A stretch of 57,441 bases of DNA from Cyclobacterium xiamenense (GCF_009467825.1 NZ_WIOK01000031.1:1-57441); one strand, 5' to 3'. Shown: positions 35,365-44,855, counted from the stretch's first letter. The notes: generated from the letters alone by a model not told the origin. Numbers and translations: made by a program.

Positions 35365-35640
35365 TTACCCGGCACAATAGAAATGTTCTATTTCCTCTTC
35401 ATCAGCGACTTTCACCTGAAGAATTTTGCGTTTTAGATTTTCACTAGTTGAAGCAATCAGTAAGATCCTTTTTTTGGAACTATATCCGCAAGCAATGGTA
35501 TAAAAATCTTTCATAGGATAGTCTTCCAGCGTGGAAAGCCTGTGCCTGGGATTGTCCAATACAGAAAGAATTTCAGATTGAGTTATCCTGTCCGGATAGT
35601 CACCATTCCTTTCACTTAACCCTGAAAAATCTATATCCAT
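35365..35640 (-). CDS. Possible BrnT-like toxin
   Basis: 91-residue protein with ITQSEILSVLDNPRHRL, DFYTIACGYSSKKRILLIAST and a C-terminal EEEIEHFYC. The layout (short helix, beta strands with a hydrophobic CGYSSKKRILLIA core, C-terminal helix) recalls BrnT and related RelE-fold toxins, but similarity is weak. The downstream 55-residue gene would be its antitoxin. Both lie antisense between the cas6 remnant and cas6. Confidence 0.5.
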   Translation of the reverse strand: MDIDFSGLSERNGDYPDRITQSEILSVLDNPRHRLSTLEDYPMKDFYTIACGYSSKKRILLIASTSENLKRKILQVKVADEEEIEHFYCAG

Positions 35641-35878
35641 ATTTGCCTGGCTTTTACATAAATAAAGGACCGGAGGAATTGTTTTTCCTCCGGGAAATCC
35701 AAGATGGTGCGATTAAGCTCTTTCTAAAGAGTAAAGCGTAATTTTTCAATACCTTGAATGAATTTCAATCAAAGACTAGTAAAATTAAAAAACTAAAGTG
35801 TTATCTAAAAAAATAATTATATTTAATTCCTGTGTAGAAAAAAGCAAATTTCCGCTTTTTTAAATAAATTCCAGTGAA

Positions 35879-36535
35879 ATGAGATTAATCTTAAAGACAT
35901 CACCCGCCAAGACCCTGGTCCCTTTCAACTACCAAAAATTTTTGGTGGGCAGGTTTCACAAGTGGCTGGGAAATAATAAAGAGCATGATGAACTATCCCT
36001 TTATTCCTTATCCTGGCTACAGGGTGGCGAGATGGTAAAAGAAGGGCTGAAGTTTTCCCTCGGAGCCGAATGGAGCATCAGTGCTTTTGACGTATCGCTG
36101 CTCAAAACCTTAGTCAGCAATATCCAGGAGGATCCGGAAATCAACTTTGGGATGCATGTAACGGACCTGGTTATTGTGAAGGAACCTCCGTTTGATACCA
36201 GGCAGAAATTTTTTCTGAACAGCCCCGTGTTCATAAAGCGGAATCAAGGCAACAGGGTTCACTATTACCTGTTCAAGGATCCAGAAAGTTCGGGGCTATT
36301 GACCCAAACCCTCCAAACAAAGCTGGAAAAAGCCGGATTGAGCTCCGAAGGAGTAAGGGTATCTTTTGACCACAATTATCACCATCCCAAAACAAAAATA
36401 ATTGATTACAATGGCATTGGCTGTAAAGCCAGTATGTGCCCAGTCATTGTCGAAGGAACTCCGGAGCAGGTTGCTTTCGCATGGAACGTGGGAATAGGTA
36501 ACTCCACCGGTATTGGATTTGGCGCATTAAAATAA
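35879..36535 (+). CDS. cas6: CRISPR-associated endoribonuclease Cas6
   Basis: 218 residues. RAMP-fold protein that cuts the CRISPR precursor RNA within the repeat. Start MRLILKTSPAKTLVPFNYQ, HH pairs in FDHNYHHPKT near 162-170, and the C-terminal glycine-rich loop GIGNSTGIGFGALK. First gene of the cas operon, with an AT-rich 240-base promoter region upstream that shows no other gene. It precedes the next cas gene by 7 bases. Confidence 0.9.
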   Translation: MRLILKTSPAKTLVPFNYQKFLVGRFHKWLGNNKEHDELSLYSLSWLQGGEMVKEGLKFSLGAEWSISAFDVSLLKTLVSNIQEDPEINFGMHVTDLVIVKEPPFDTRQKFFLNSPVFIKRNQGNRVHYYLFKDPESSGLLTQTLQTKLEKAGLSSEGVRVSFDHNYHHPKTKIIDYNGIGCKASMCPVIVEGTPEQVAFAWNVGIGNSTGIGFGALK

Positions 36536-36542
36536 TGAAAAA

Positions 36543-37127
36543 ATGACATACTATGTTGTAAAATATTCCGGCCCATTTGGTTTTATTAAGCCCTGGACGG
36601 CTGTTAGAGACAGTGAGACGTTTAGCCAGCAGTTTTTGACCCCTTCCATAATAGAGGGCATTGAAAAAAAGCTATTCCCTGAGCTTTTATCCATTTCAGG
36701 CATACAGAAAATAGCAGGTCACAGACTGTCATACGATCAAGTGTCAGGGCAACAGGAGGTGATTCAAACCAGAGGATGGAATGCAACCAGAAAAGGCAAA
36801 GAGTTCCTCTTCGAACGACCCAAGGCGATATTGATACGGGGCATTTTGCAAAATCCGATCCTCCATTTGGCTTTTACATCCAAAGGCGATGCGGCAAACG
36901 CAAAAAAACAACATGTATGTCTTTGCAGGAATGAAGATATGTTGTATCCCGATAATTTAATTGAGGCCAGTAAAAAGTCATTTCAACAGGATGAAGAGAG
37001 GTTCCCAGGCTTCGAATTAGTCTTCGAAAAAACTGAAAAATCATTTCTGGTAGGCTATCACCGAATAACAAATGAGCCTATGTATGGATGGATAAAAGTC
37101 GTTGGCAAACCGGTTTCATCCTTCTAA
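36543..37127 (+). CDS. cas5: CRISPR-associated Cas5-like protein
   Basis: 194 residues of the RAMP superfamily. MTYYVVKYSGPFGFIKPWTA at the start looks like the Cas5 N-terminal ferredoxin-like strand, followed by TFSQQFLTPSIIEGIEKKLF, comparable to the TPSxxxxxLE helix of Cas5. It would cap the 5' handle end of the crRNA in a Cascade complex. Its TAA stop overlaps the ATG of cas3 (TAATG), so translation is coupled. Confidence 0.75.
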   Translation: MTYYVVKYSGPFGFIKPWTAVRDSETFSQQFLTPSIIEGIEKKLFPELLSISGIQKIAGHRLSYDQVSGQQEVIQTRGWNATRKGKEFLFERPKAILIRGILQNPILHLAFTSKGDAANAKKQHVCLCRNEDMLYPDNLIEASKKSFQQDEERFPGFELVFEKTEKSFLVGYHRITNEPMYGWIKVVGKPVSSF

Positions 37128-39274
37128 TGGAAAAACTACTCGCAAAGTCCGCTCCTGAATTCACTCCGCTAAGAGACCATCTTTTGCATGTCTCCTTTGC
37201 GGCACAGTCCTTTGCCAACTATTTGCGAATGGAAGAATCCGTGGCATTCAATGGTGCAATTCTTCACGATATAGGGAAAGCACATCCTGAATTTCAAAAA
37301 AGGGTAAAAGACAAAGGGAGGTACACCAAAGTTTTTAGGCATGAAATATGTTCATTATTCTTCCTATCTATATTCCCTGAAGAAGAATACCCAGCTTTAT
37401 TGGATATGGTCATTGCTCACCACAAATCAGCCAAAAATGATTCTGGCGACAAGGGGTTGTTGGATTTGGAAAACGGATATGACTATATCGACTACCATCT
37501 GGGCAATTGGGATCAATGGTCACCAAATGCCTTTAAACTACTAACTGATCTCGGAATTCCCTGTAGCCCGTTTGGTGAAGAAGTAGCGAGACAAAATCTT
37601 TCCTACGCAATATCCTATTGTAAGAAACAAACGAAAATTAGGGGATATGCGGAGTGGAGAGGGTTGCTCATGGGGGCGGATCACTTTGCATCAGCTCTAA
37701 TCAATAGGACCGAGGAAAACCTTAAAAAAGCTTTTCGTGTACCCAATCTTACTTTTTTTAACCGTACACATCCCCTTTACCCTCTTTCACAGAAAGAAAC
37801 CGATTCTCCAAAGAAACATACCCTTGTTGTGGCCAGTACGGGTGCGGGGAAAACGGACTATCTTTTCAAGAGGACAAAAGGCCGTGTGTTTTATACGCTC
37901 CCGTTTCAAGCGTCTATCAATGCCATGTTTAAGCGGGTGTCCAAGGATTTGCAAGCGGACAACCCGGATCTTGACATAAGGGTTTTGCATGCCGCCTCTA
38001 TGGTGGTCCGGCAGAATCGCAGGGAAGAGGAGAGCGTTTTGCAGCCACTGTTCGGTTCGGCGATTAAAATAATGACACCGCATCAATTGGCTGCAATTGC
38101 TTTCGGAATGAAAGGTTACGAAGCCATGTTGCTTGACTTAAAAGGGTGTGATATCATCTTGGACGAAATCCATACCTATACAGGCGTTTCTCAGGCAATA
38201 GTACTAAAACTAGTTCAGATTCTCAGGCAATTGGGCTGTTCCATTCACATAGGAACGGCTACTATGCCAACAAAGCTATATCAGAAAATAGTCGAAGAAT
38301 TGGGCGATGATATCTTAGAGGAAAAACTAACTCCTGAGGAGCTGGATAAATTTGACCGGCACACTCTATACAAAATCAATTCGTTTGAAGAAAGTTTGCC
38401 CTTTATCCATCAGGCGATTGAAGAGGAAAAGAAAGTATTGGTAGTCTATAATCGGGTTGCCAGAGCGCAAAAAGCCTATCTCTATTTAAAAGAATTGTAT
38501 CCGGATACTCCGATTCTTTTGCTCCATAGCCGCTTTAAAAGAGCTGATAGAAATTTTAAAGAAAAACAATTACTTGGCTTGGATGAGGAAGGAAATCAGA
38601 ACGGAGAATTTAACACCTCTTCCGAAGCTTGCATAGTGGTATCCACGCAGATCGTAGAAGTAAGCCTGGATATCAGTTTTGACCTAATGGTGACAGAGAC
38701 TGCCCCAATAGATGCATTGATTCAGCGTTTTGGGCGGATTAATCGAAGAAGAACCGAGGACACCATAGGGAAAACCAAGCCAGTCTTTGTAATTGCTCCT
38801 TGGGAAAATAAAAACGACTCCCTGCCCTATGATGTGGAAGTACTCCAAAGGTCCTATGATGTTTTGGAGGACAACCAAGTTTTAAAAGAGCGGGATTTGC
38901 AGGGGAAAATTGACTATGTGTTTCCCGCAATTGATTTTATGAATATAGAAGAACATGCTGTATTTAAATCAGATGGTAAAATTTCCATTGACAAGCTTAC
39001 ACATCGGAGCAAATCGATTTTGTTTGAATTGCTAGATATTGACGGAGTATCCTGTATTTGTGAAGCAGATTTGGAAGCATATGAAAATGCGAGTTTCGAA
39101 AGAAGGTTGGAAATGGAAATACCGGTAAGGTATTTTGCAGTGAAGGGAATGAACCAAGCACAAAATGGCAACAAGCCCTTTATCATCCCAGATAAAGCGT
39201 ATGATTTTGAAATTGGCTTGGATGTAAAGCAAATAAGGGAAAGCAACTTTGACGTAAATAACCAAATATTATGA
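37127..39274 (+). CDS. cas3: CRISPR-associated nuclease/helicase Cas3
   Basis: 715 residues. HD nuclease domain first: H47-D48 in HDIGKAH and HH98-99 in AHHKSAK. Then a superfamily 2 helicase with Walker A TGAGKT (238-243), DEIH box (346-349), GTATMP and the QRFGRINRR motif VI. It unwinds and degrades target DNA recruited by Cascade. The ATG at 37127 (MEKLLAKSAPEF) is preferred to an upstream in-frame ATG at 37088 because it overlaps the cas5 stop as TAATG and matches the family start. The stop overlaps the next start as ATGA. Confidence 0.92.
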   Translation: MEKLLAKSAPEFTPLRDHLLHVSFAAQSFANYLRMEESVAFNGAILHDIGKAHPEFQKRVKDKGRYTKVFRHEICSLFFLSIFPEEEYPALLDMVIAHHKSAKNDSGDKGLLDLENGYDYIDYHLGNWDQWSPNAFKLLTDLGIPCSPFGEEVARQNLSYAISYCKKQTKIRGYAEWRGLLMGADHFASALINRTEENLKKAFRVPNLTFFNRTHPLYPLSQKETDSPKKHTLVVASTGAGKTDYLFKRTKGRVFYTLPFQASINAMFKRVSKDLQADNPDLDIRVLHAASMVVRQNRREEESVLQPLFGSAIKIMTPHQLAAIAFGMKGYEAMLLDLKGCDIILDEIHTYTGVSQAIVLKLVQILRQLGCSIHIGTATMPTKLYQKIVEELGDDILEEKLTPEELDKFDRHTLYKINSFEESLPFIHQAIEEEKKVLVVYNRVARAQKAYLYLKELYPDTPILLLHSRFKRADRNFKEKQLLGLDEEGNQNGEFNTSSEACIVVSTQIVEVSLDISFDLMVTETAPIDALIQRFGRINRRRTEDTIGKTKPVFVIAPWENKNDSLPYDVEVLQRSYDVLEDNQVLKERDLQGKIDYVFPAIDFMNIEEHAVFKSDGKISIDKLTHRSKSILFELLDIDGVSCICEADLEAYENASFERRLEMEIPVRYFAVKGMNQAQNGNKPFIIPDKAYDFEIGLDVKQIRESNFDVNNQIL

Positions 39275-40587
39275 TCACAGCAGTAATAGGTAGGACTTTT
39301 CTCAATGCATATAATGAAAAAAATGGCCAAGAGCTGTCCCCTAGAGCATTTTTTGAAAAGGAGTATTGGGAATTGTTTTACAACCATCCAAAATACATGC
39401 AATGGGTAACCAATTCGCCTTTTGTACAAATGAAAAGCGGACAAAAGCCTCATTTACTTTCAATCGACCAACGAATAGAAAAGCTCGAAAACCTTTTCGA
39501 AAAAGCCAAAAATGAAATCCCTGATGCGAGTTTTGCTTTGGGGTATCCGGCTTCCGAGTCTAAGGAGTATGCGAGCACTTCCGGATTAGTCAGTAATGTG
39601 GTTATACCGGCGGATGAAGATGAAGTTTACCTATCCTGGATTGGAAGCGGCTTGGGGATTACCGTTGCTGGTGGCTTTTCCATTCTTTTTGATAACCCCA
39701 GTATTACTCTTCAAACCTTCAAGGGTTGGAAAATTTATCGAAAGTATTTGAACGATCCTACTTTGGAAAAACTTCGGGGAAATCAAATCAACACGTGGAA
39801 CGGGCGGTGGTTGACCTATTCGCTAAATCCTGAGGAATACCGGGAAGATTTTGATTTTTCAGAACTGACCAACCAGAAAATATTCAAAGTGGATACAACC
39901 ATGGCAGAAGTATCCACAGTAAGCTGGAGCCAGTTGTTTTTTAGTCTTTCAACACAATTTCCCAAAGCTGAGATGATGGGATATGTTTATGGTTTTGGCC
40001 AGACAAATAAAACCATTGGCTTTATTCCTTTTCAACTAAAGTCTGGAGAAAATATCAAAGAGGTTTATCAAAAACTCTTTGGAAACTTTAAAACTAACAA
40101 AAAAGAGTTTGAAAGCCTGTTCGGGATGCATATCAAACGGGCCTGTGAATTGGGAAGTATAGGATTACAAGCACTTCGCCCTGAAAGCATGAAAAAATAC
40201 ATGACAGATGGCAAAAATCTATCCTTCAAAAAAGAAGAAGACACAATTAATTATCAAGCATACAAAACCTGGTTAGTCGCTATGTTAACACGAAACAAAG
40301 AAGAAATTACAGACTATACCCCTAAAATGGCTGAGGTCATATTGCGGTATAGAAATACCGGAAAAGGAATGTCAAGGGTCACACTGGTAGAAAAGGAGCT
40401 GTTCACATCCAAATCCAAACGGGGATTTATCGAGTCTTTGACCCTAATGATTCCGGATTTGGATGGGGAAGATTTGGAGTCCCTCAAAACACTAAAAGAT
40501 GAAATACACCTGATGACGAACGAAGAGTTTGGCTACTTCCTAACGCTTCTTAAGTTCGATTACGCATATCAACAAAAGAAATCATAA
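39271..40587 (+). CDS. cas8: Cas8-like large subunit of the Cascade complex
   Basis: 438 residues. Not a close match to any well-known Cas8 from memory, but its place between cas3 and cas7, its size, and its type I-B-like partners make the large-subunit role likely. Notable blocks: LSWIGSGLGITVAGGFSILFDNP (about 127-149), KGWKIYRKYLNDP, QINTWNGRWLTY and VILRYRNTGKG. In this role it would recognise the PAM. ATGA overlap with cas3. Confidence 0.7.
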   Translation: MITAVIGRTFLNAYNEKNGQELSPRAFFEKEYWELFYNHPKYMQWVTNSPFVQMKSGQKPHLLSIDQRIEKLENLFEKAKNEIPDASFALGYPASESKEYASTSGLVSNVVIPADEDEVYLSWIGSGLGITVAGGFSILFDNPSITLQTFKGWKIYRKYLNDPTLEKLRGNQINTWNGRWLTYSLNPEEYREDFDFSELTNQKIFKVDTTMAEVSTVSWSQLFFSLSTQFPKAEMMGYVYGFGQTNKTIGFIPFQLKSGENIKEVYQKLFGNFKTNKKEFESLFGMHIKRACELGSIGLQALRPESMKKYMTDGKNLSFKKEEDTINYQAYKTWLVAMLTRNKEEITDYTPKMAEVILRYRNTGKGMSRVTLVEKELFTSKSKRGFIESLTLMIPDLDGEDLESLKTLKDEIHLMTNEEFGYFLTLLKFDYAYQQKKS

Positions 40588-40605
40588 TCCAAAAATAGTT
40601 AAAAC

Positions 40606-41673
40606 ATGAATACCATTTACATAAGAACTTTAAAGAGAGCCGAACACACTGTTTTCAATGTAGCCAGTGGCCAAAAGTATTATTATGACGTTCAGTTCAA
40701 CAAAAGAATCCCTTTTTCTAGCGGGCAGCAGGTAAAGCGGTCCTTGATTGACGCGCTTTGCGAAGCAATTGACCAAACCCCATCCCCCACTACTTTTTTG
40801 TTTGAAGTGGATAAGCAAAAAAAGCTCAAAGAAGGTGAGGTTTATGGAACTTGTGATCCAACCTACGCTGACCAGTTATTTGGCGGTTGGATGAAAGCCT
40901 CAAAAGGTGGGGGAGAAAGAACCCTTAAAAGAAGAAGCCCGCTATCCATTTCTGCCATGCGTGCATAACATCCATTATTGGCCGGTATGGATTCAAGTGG
41001 TGGAGAAGCAGGATCCTTCGACAGAAGTGAGCGGCCCAACAATGCCGTAATTATTCGCGACGAAAAAGGAAATATACTTACTGAAGAAGAAATCGATGTT
41101 GTATTGAAAACTGAGGGTAATACTGATAGAAGTTTGGGAAGGAAATGGTTGAATCCTGCAGAGCGGGCAACAGGACTGTTTGTCTTTGACATTGCCATAG
41201 ATTTACGGAGGCTCTTTTCTGTCAGTACCAATCAGCTTGAGCCGGAAATGGCTGATTCTACGATCGGAAAACTGAAGGAAGAGGGTTGGATTGAGTCGAA
41301 AAATGTATTCGGTCCCTGCCTGGTAGCACCAATGGCATTGCGGGCGAAATGGATTCCCGGCCTTGCCAAAGCCATCCTCAACTGGCGCATCACTTCAAAC
41401 CAATCACGAACATTCAGTTTGATGGATACCTTGGCTGTTTCCATCAGTGATAATGCCAACCTGATTGCTGGTAGCATCAGAGCCAAACTATCCGAGGAAG
41501 ATTCCAAAAAGGCAGATCCCATTATAGACGAAGGATTGACGGGAGTAGACACGTTTATTTCGCTTCAAGCAGGGGGCTTTATTCATACCAAAGGGGAAAC
41601 AGCAGATGCCCTCGAACGCGCAGAGAAAGCTTTAATCGAGAAAATGATGGCCTTTGATTACGAAAACCAATAG
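40606..41673 (+). pseudogene. cas7: cas7 interrupted by an in-frame TAA
   Basis: One continuous reading frame of 356 codons for the Cascade backbone protein Cas7, with a single TAA at 40966-40968 (codon 121). The N part starts MNTIYIRTLKRAEHTVFNVA and ends RRSPLSISAMRA before the stop; the frame continues HPLLAGMDSSGGEAGSFD without any shift. The C part reads to MMAFDYENQ. The downstream half could restart at TTG 40978 or ATG 40987. Both halves keep Cas7-like blocks (KGGGERTLKRRSP; NWRITSNQSRTFSLMDT). With a normal stop the complex would lack its backbone, so interference should fail. A sequencing error is also possible. Confidence 0.85.
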
Positions 41674-41758
41674 TCCTGGGGATTTAAATTAATTCCTTCC
41701 CAAGCTCAAAAGCGGCTAGTGGAAGCTTATGCAAGTAACATAAATAGGGTAAATTCCC

Positions 41759-43168
41759 ATGTTCGACCAATTCTACCAACAATCCAGTGAGCAGCTAAAG
41801 CTGGCTTTCCTTGAGGAAGTGTTCCGAAAATACCCGGAGCTCAAAGAGGAATTCCTGGGTTTTTACTTGAAACCCTCGGGTAAAACCTTGAAAATGACCG
41901 TCCGCGACCCGGATGATTTTATTATGGCCAGTGCTGATCTCATCAGGGCGGACCTTGAATCTATCAATATCAATGAGCCTGATTGGCAGGAGTATACCCC
42001 CCCTCATAACGGGTATATCCCAGAGTATGAGGCCATGGAACACATGGCCGAAGGCGAGATCAGCAGGATCATTGGCATTCATGTAGCGGAGGTAGAAAGG
42101 TACTGTACCGAAAAACAGGTCGATCTGGCCTTCTTATACATGTTCAGCCTCCACCAGGCCTGCACAAAAGCCGAGCTCGACGATGAATACGAAACTTTGC
42201 CCGATCCGGTGAGCTCCATGCTCAATCAACTCGATCAGCACCTGCAGGATTGTGTCCCCCTGTTCAGTGTCCTACATGCTGCCGACGATCAACTGTTCAC
42301 CATTGCTTCCGTGCTAATTGATCAACATCAGAAATCCCCTTCGGATGATCATGAACTACTGCCCTTTTTCGAATCGTATCTTTATTTCCTCATTCACTCA
42401 GGGGCAGAGGCCAACATCCTACTTGACGTGCTAGAGCAAAAAGAGGCTATCGATGCCCTCCCCTGGCTGGTTTCTGAATTGCACCGAAAAGCTGGTGGCC
42501 TGAAAGCCTGGGAAAAAACCGCCCTGATTTTCTTTAAAAAAAACAGACAGGTAGCAAGCGCACTCTTGGACCATTACAAAACGGCTAACAAACAGGAGTT
42601 TGTACGCATTGCAAAAACGCTCTGGTCGGAAGGGCTTTTTCAGGAAGAATTTGCCAGCCGGTATTTCGACGTATTAGAGCCTTCTGACGATCCCAACTTG
42701 TACAAGCAGGTGACGATACGCTTGAACGAAAGAAAATTTTCGGAAAATTACTACCGGGTACTTCAGGAACTGATGGGAATGGAAGAACGGATGCGGTATA
42801 TTGAAAAATTCCATTGGGATCGGCCGGCCTATGTTCTGGCACTTTGTATGGACGGGAAATACACCCAGGCAATAAATTATGCCCGGCAGCATGCTGACCG
42901 GTGGAATATTGTGGCAATAATGACTCCTTGCATTCAAAGCGACCCAAAGGCTGCTTTGAGCCTGTTGGATCAGAAAATACAGGAACTACTCATCGATGAA
43001 CGCGGGAGGAATTTTTATGAAAGGATTGCCCAATTACTGAAAATAGCTGCGAGTACCCCCGGTATTCAGCAGGAGGCCGCGGACCTGGCAACAAAGATTT
43101 ATTCCATTTACTCCAGATTAACCGCGCTTAGGGCTGAACTGAGGTCTGCGGGTTTGATCAACATGTAG
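41759..43168 (+). CDS. Unknown 469-residue helical protein inside the cas locus
   Basis: Almost entirely helical by composition, in repeating pairs of amphipathic helices (for example LPWLVSELHRKAGG, ALLDHYKTANKQEFVRIAK, EFASRYFDVLEP, YVLALCMDGKYTQAINYAR), so probably a HEAT- or TPR-like solenoid. No catalytic motif or signal was seen and the family was not recognised. It starts 85 bases after cas7 on the same strand and is followed by the vapBC pair. Its position between interference and adaptation genes makes a CRISPR-linked role possible, but it may just be a passenger. Confidence 0.8.
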   Translation: MFDQFYQQSSEQLKLAFLEEVFRKYPELKEEFLGFYLKPSGKTLKMTVRDPDDFIMASADLIRADLESININEPDWQEYTPPHNGYIPEYEAMEHMAEGEISRIIGIHVAEVERYCTEKQVDLAFLYMFSLHQACTKAELDDEYETLPDPVSSMLNQLDQHLQDCVPLFSVLHAADDQLFTIASVLIDQHQKSPSDDHELLPFFESYLYFLIHSGAEANILLDVLEQKEAIDALPWLVSELHRKAGGLKAWEKTALIFFKKNRQVASALLDHYKTANKQEFVRIAKTLWSEGLFQEEFASRYFDVLEPSDDPNLYKQVTIRLNERKFSENYYRVLQELMGMEERMRYIEKFHWDRPAYVLALCMDGKYTQAINYARQHADRWNIVAIMTPCIQSDPKAALSLLDQKIQELLIDERGRNFYERIAQLLKIAASTPGIQQEAADLATKIYSIYSRLTALRAELRSAGLINM

Positions 43169-43359
43169 GAAATCTTCGGCCCGCACAACGCTCCATTACC
43201 TTTGTAATAGGGCAGAAACCTGATTTAAGGTAAAAAAGTCGTAACAGATTAATTTGACAGCGACTTGAAAATAGAATAATCTATCGTATAGTATTTTCGT
43301 ATGTTTCAATACTATATTGATGACGGATAAATAATTAAAATTCCAACGAATTGATTGCT

Positions 43360-43584
43360 ATGAAAGTGACTGCAATATTACCTGATGATATGATAGCGGA
43401 TGTGAAAGCATTTACCGGAGGTAAAAACATCAACGGCAGCCTGATATAAGCACTGAATGACTGGCTGTACTTGAAAAGGATCGAAAAATTAAATGCTACC
43501 TTGTCCAAAGGCCCGGTCACTTTTCAGGAGGGGTTTTCTGCAGAGAAGGTGAGAAATCGTAGCAACGGACATGATCGTTCCTGA
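43360..43584 (+). pseudogene. VapB-type antitoxin gene with an in-frame TAA
   Basis: Frame starts MKVTAILPDDMIADVKAFTG, continues GGKNINGSLI, hits TAA at 43447-43449, and then runs on in frame as ALNDWLYLKRIEKLNATLSK to a normal stop at 43584. This is a small RHH-like antitoxin of the DUF2191 type. Its end overlaps the vapC start by 14 bases. The antitoxin would therefore be truncated after 29 residues. Confidence 0.75.
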
Positions 43585-43948
43585 TACCAGTATCTGGATA
43601 GAATTCCTGAAGCAAAATGATCCGGTGACTGCCCGTTTTTTGACGTTACTGAAAGCCGGGAAGATAGCCGTTATTGAACCCATCTTTGCAGAGCTCCTCT
43701 ACGGGGTCAGAAAACCAAAAGACAAAGAACTGGTACTTTCCTATTGGCAGATTTTGCCAAAACTGGATTTTGAGCGTGGTTCCATGTTACGGGCTTCCCA
43801 TTTTGCCAACGACAATAATTTTCACAATCTAGGGATGGGCCTGATGGACGCTTCAATCATGCAACCAGTAATTAATAACGGTTATCAGTTGTGGACCTTG
43901 GACAAGAAGGTACTGAGTATCCTGGATGCCGCTCATAGGTTTGATTAG
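43571..43948 (+). CDS. vapC: PIN-domain ribonuclease toxin VapC
   Basis: 125 residues with a complete PIN active site: D5 (VPDTSIWIEF), E41 (FAELLYG), D93 (GLMDASIM) and D111 (TLDKKV). VapC toxins cut RNA, and need VapB for neutralisation; here the cognate antitoxin frame is broken, so either the toxin is silent or the antitoxin is read through. Confidence 0.88.
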   Translation: MIVPDTSIWIEFLKQNDPVTARFLTLLKAGKIAVIEPIFAELLYGVRKPKDKELVLSYWQILPKLDFERGSMLRASHFANDNNFHNLGMGLMDASIMQPVINNGYQLWTLDKKVLSILDAAHRFD

Positions 43949-43959
43949 TAAGACTCCCC

Positions 43960-44466
43960 TTGACGATCACCGGCACCCATATCGCCTACCTTCACACCTG
44001 CCACCGCAAACTTTGGCTCTTTGCCCATGCCATCCGAATGGAACACACTTCCCAATTGGTAGCCGAGGGCAAACTAATCGGTGAGACCAGCTATCCCGAT
44101 AGGTCCAAAAAATACACCGAATTGGAACTCGATGGCATCAAAATCGACTTTTACGATGCCAAAAACAAAGTCATCCATGAGGTCAAAAAAACCGATAAGG
44201 TAGAACGGGCGCATATCGCCCAGGTAAAGTATTACCTGTATATGCTGTCCAAAAATGGAATCGAAGGGGCCAGTGCCTTACTTGAATACCCCAAAATGCG
44301 GCAAACTCAAATTGTGGAATGGGAAGAAGGAGATGAAGCTTTGGTAAGTACCTATATTCAGAAGGCTACCGCCATTATCAATCAGCCCCACTGTCCCGCG
44401 TTGGTTAGACTCCCCATTTGCGAAAAATGTAGCTACTATGATTTTTGCTATTCGGGAGAGGAGTGA
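43960..44466 (+). CDS. cas4: Cas4 exonuclease, copy 1
   Basis: 168 residues. Cas4 of the type I systems trims protospacers so that spacers are acquired with the right PAM. Iron-sulfur cysteines: C14 and the trio C154, C157 and C163 (ICEKCSYYDFC). RecB-type nuclease motif with D63, EVKK (E74-K76) and Q88 (HIAQVKYYLY). The start is TTG at 43960; no ATG or GTG lies nearby. About 90% identical to copy 2 at 46034; the middle part (VERAHIAQVKYYLYMLSKNG) matches at DNA level. Confidence 0.9.
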   Translation: MTITGTHIAYLHTCHRKLWLFAHAIRMEHTSQLVAEGKLIGETSYPDRSKKYTELELDGIKIDFYDAKNKVIHEVKKTDKVERAHIAQVKYYLYMLSKNGIEGASALLEYPKMRQTQIVEWEEGDEALVSTYIQKATAIINQPHCPALVRLPICEKCSYYDFCYSGEE

Positions 44467-44597
44467 TGGTTGTTAACGGGGTGATCACAAATGGAATAAA
44501 CTGCTAGTAACGGGATGTTTGCCAACAACCAATTTTCAATTAAGAACAATAGGGATGAAGAAATAAAAAACCAATAAAAAAATCATCAAAAAACCTA

Positions 44598-44818
44598 TTG
44601 TTGTTTAAACTAAAAAAACATGTCAAAGAAATTTCCAAACCTCTTGTATGGCGCAGACTCCTGTTTCCAAATCATTATACATTCAGTCGCTTTCATGTAG
44701 TAATCCCAGCTGCATTTGGATGGGAGGATTATCGCTTATACCAATTTTCACCCATTCCAAACCCCAAATCAGTGTTGCGGACAAGGAATGAGAAGAGGAA
44801 GAAATGAAAAAACCCGAA
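44598..44818 (+). pseudogene. Decayed pRiA4b ORF-3-like gene
   Basis: The first ~52 residues match the intact gene at 46668 (LKKHVKEISKP, VWRRLLFPNHYTFSR, AAFGWEDYRLYQFSP). Then a small deletion relative to the intact copy shifts the frame (about 44755), giving ...RNEKRKK and a stop, and the homology ends near 44818 where the ATPase gene region begins. The original ATG is now TTG. Confidence 0.85.
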
Positions 44819-44855
44819 AATTTCAGTTGGCTGCTACTCATTTTTTCATATCTTG

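Noticed and set aside
35151-35447. 98-codon plus-strand ORF
   Set aside because: It lies antisense to the toxin-antitoxin-like pair, which is the better explanation of the region.
43960-44466. Whether the two Cas4 copies are an assembly duplicate
   Set aside because: They differ at about 10% of residues and in flanking DNA, so they are real separate copies.
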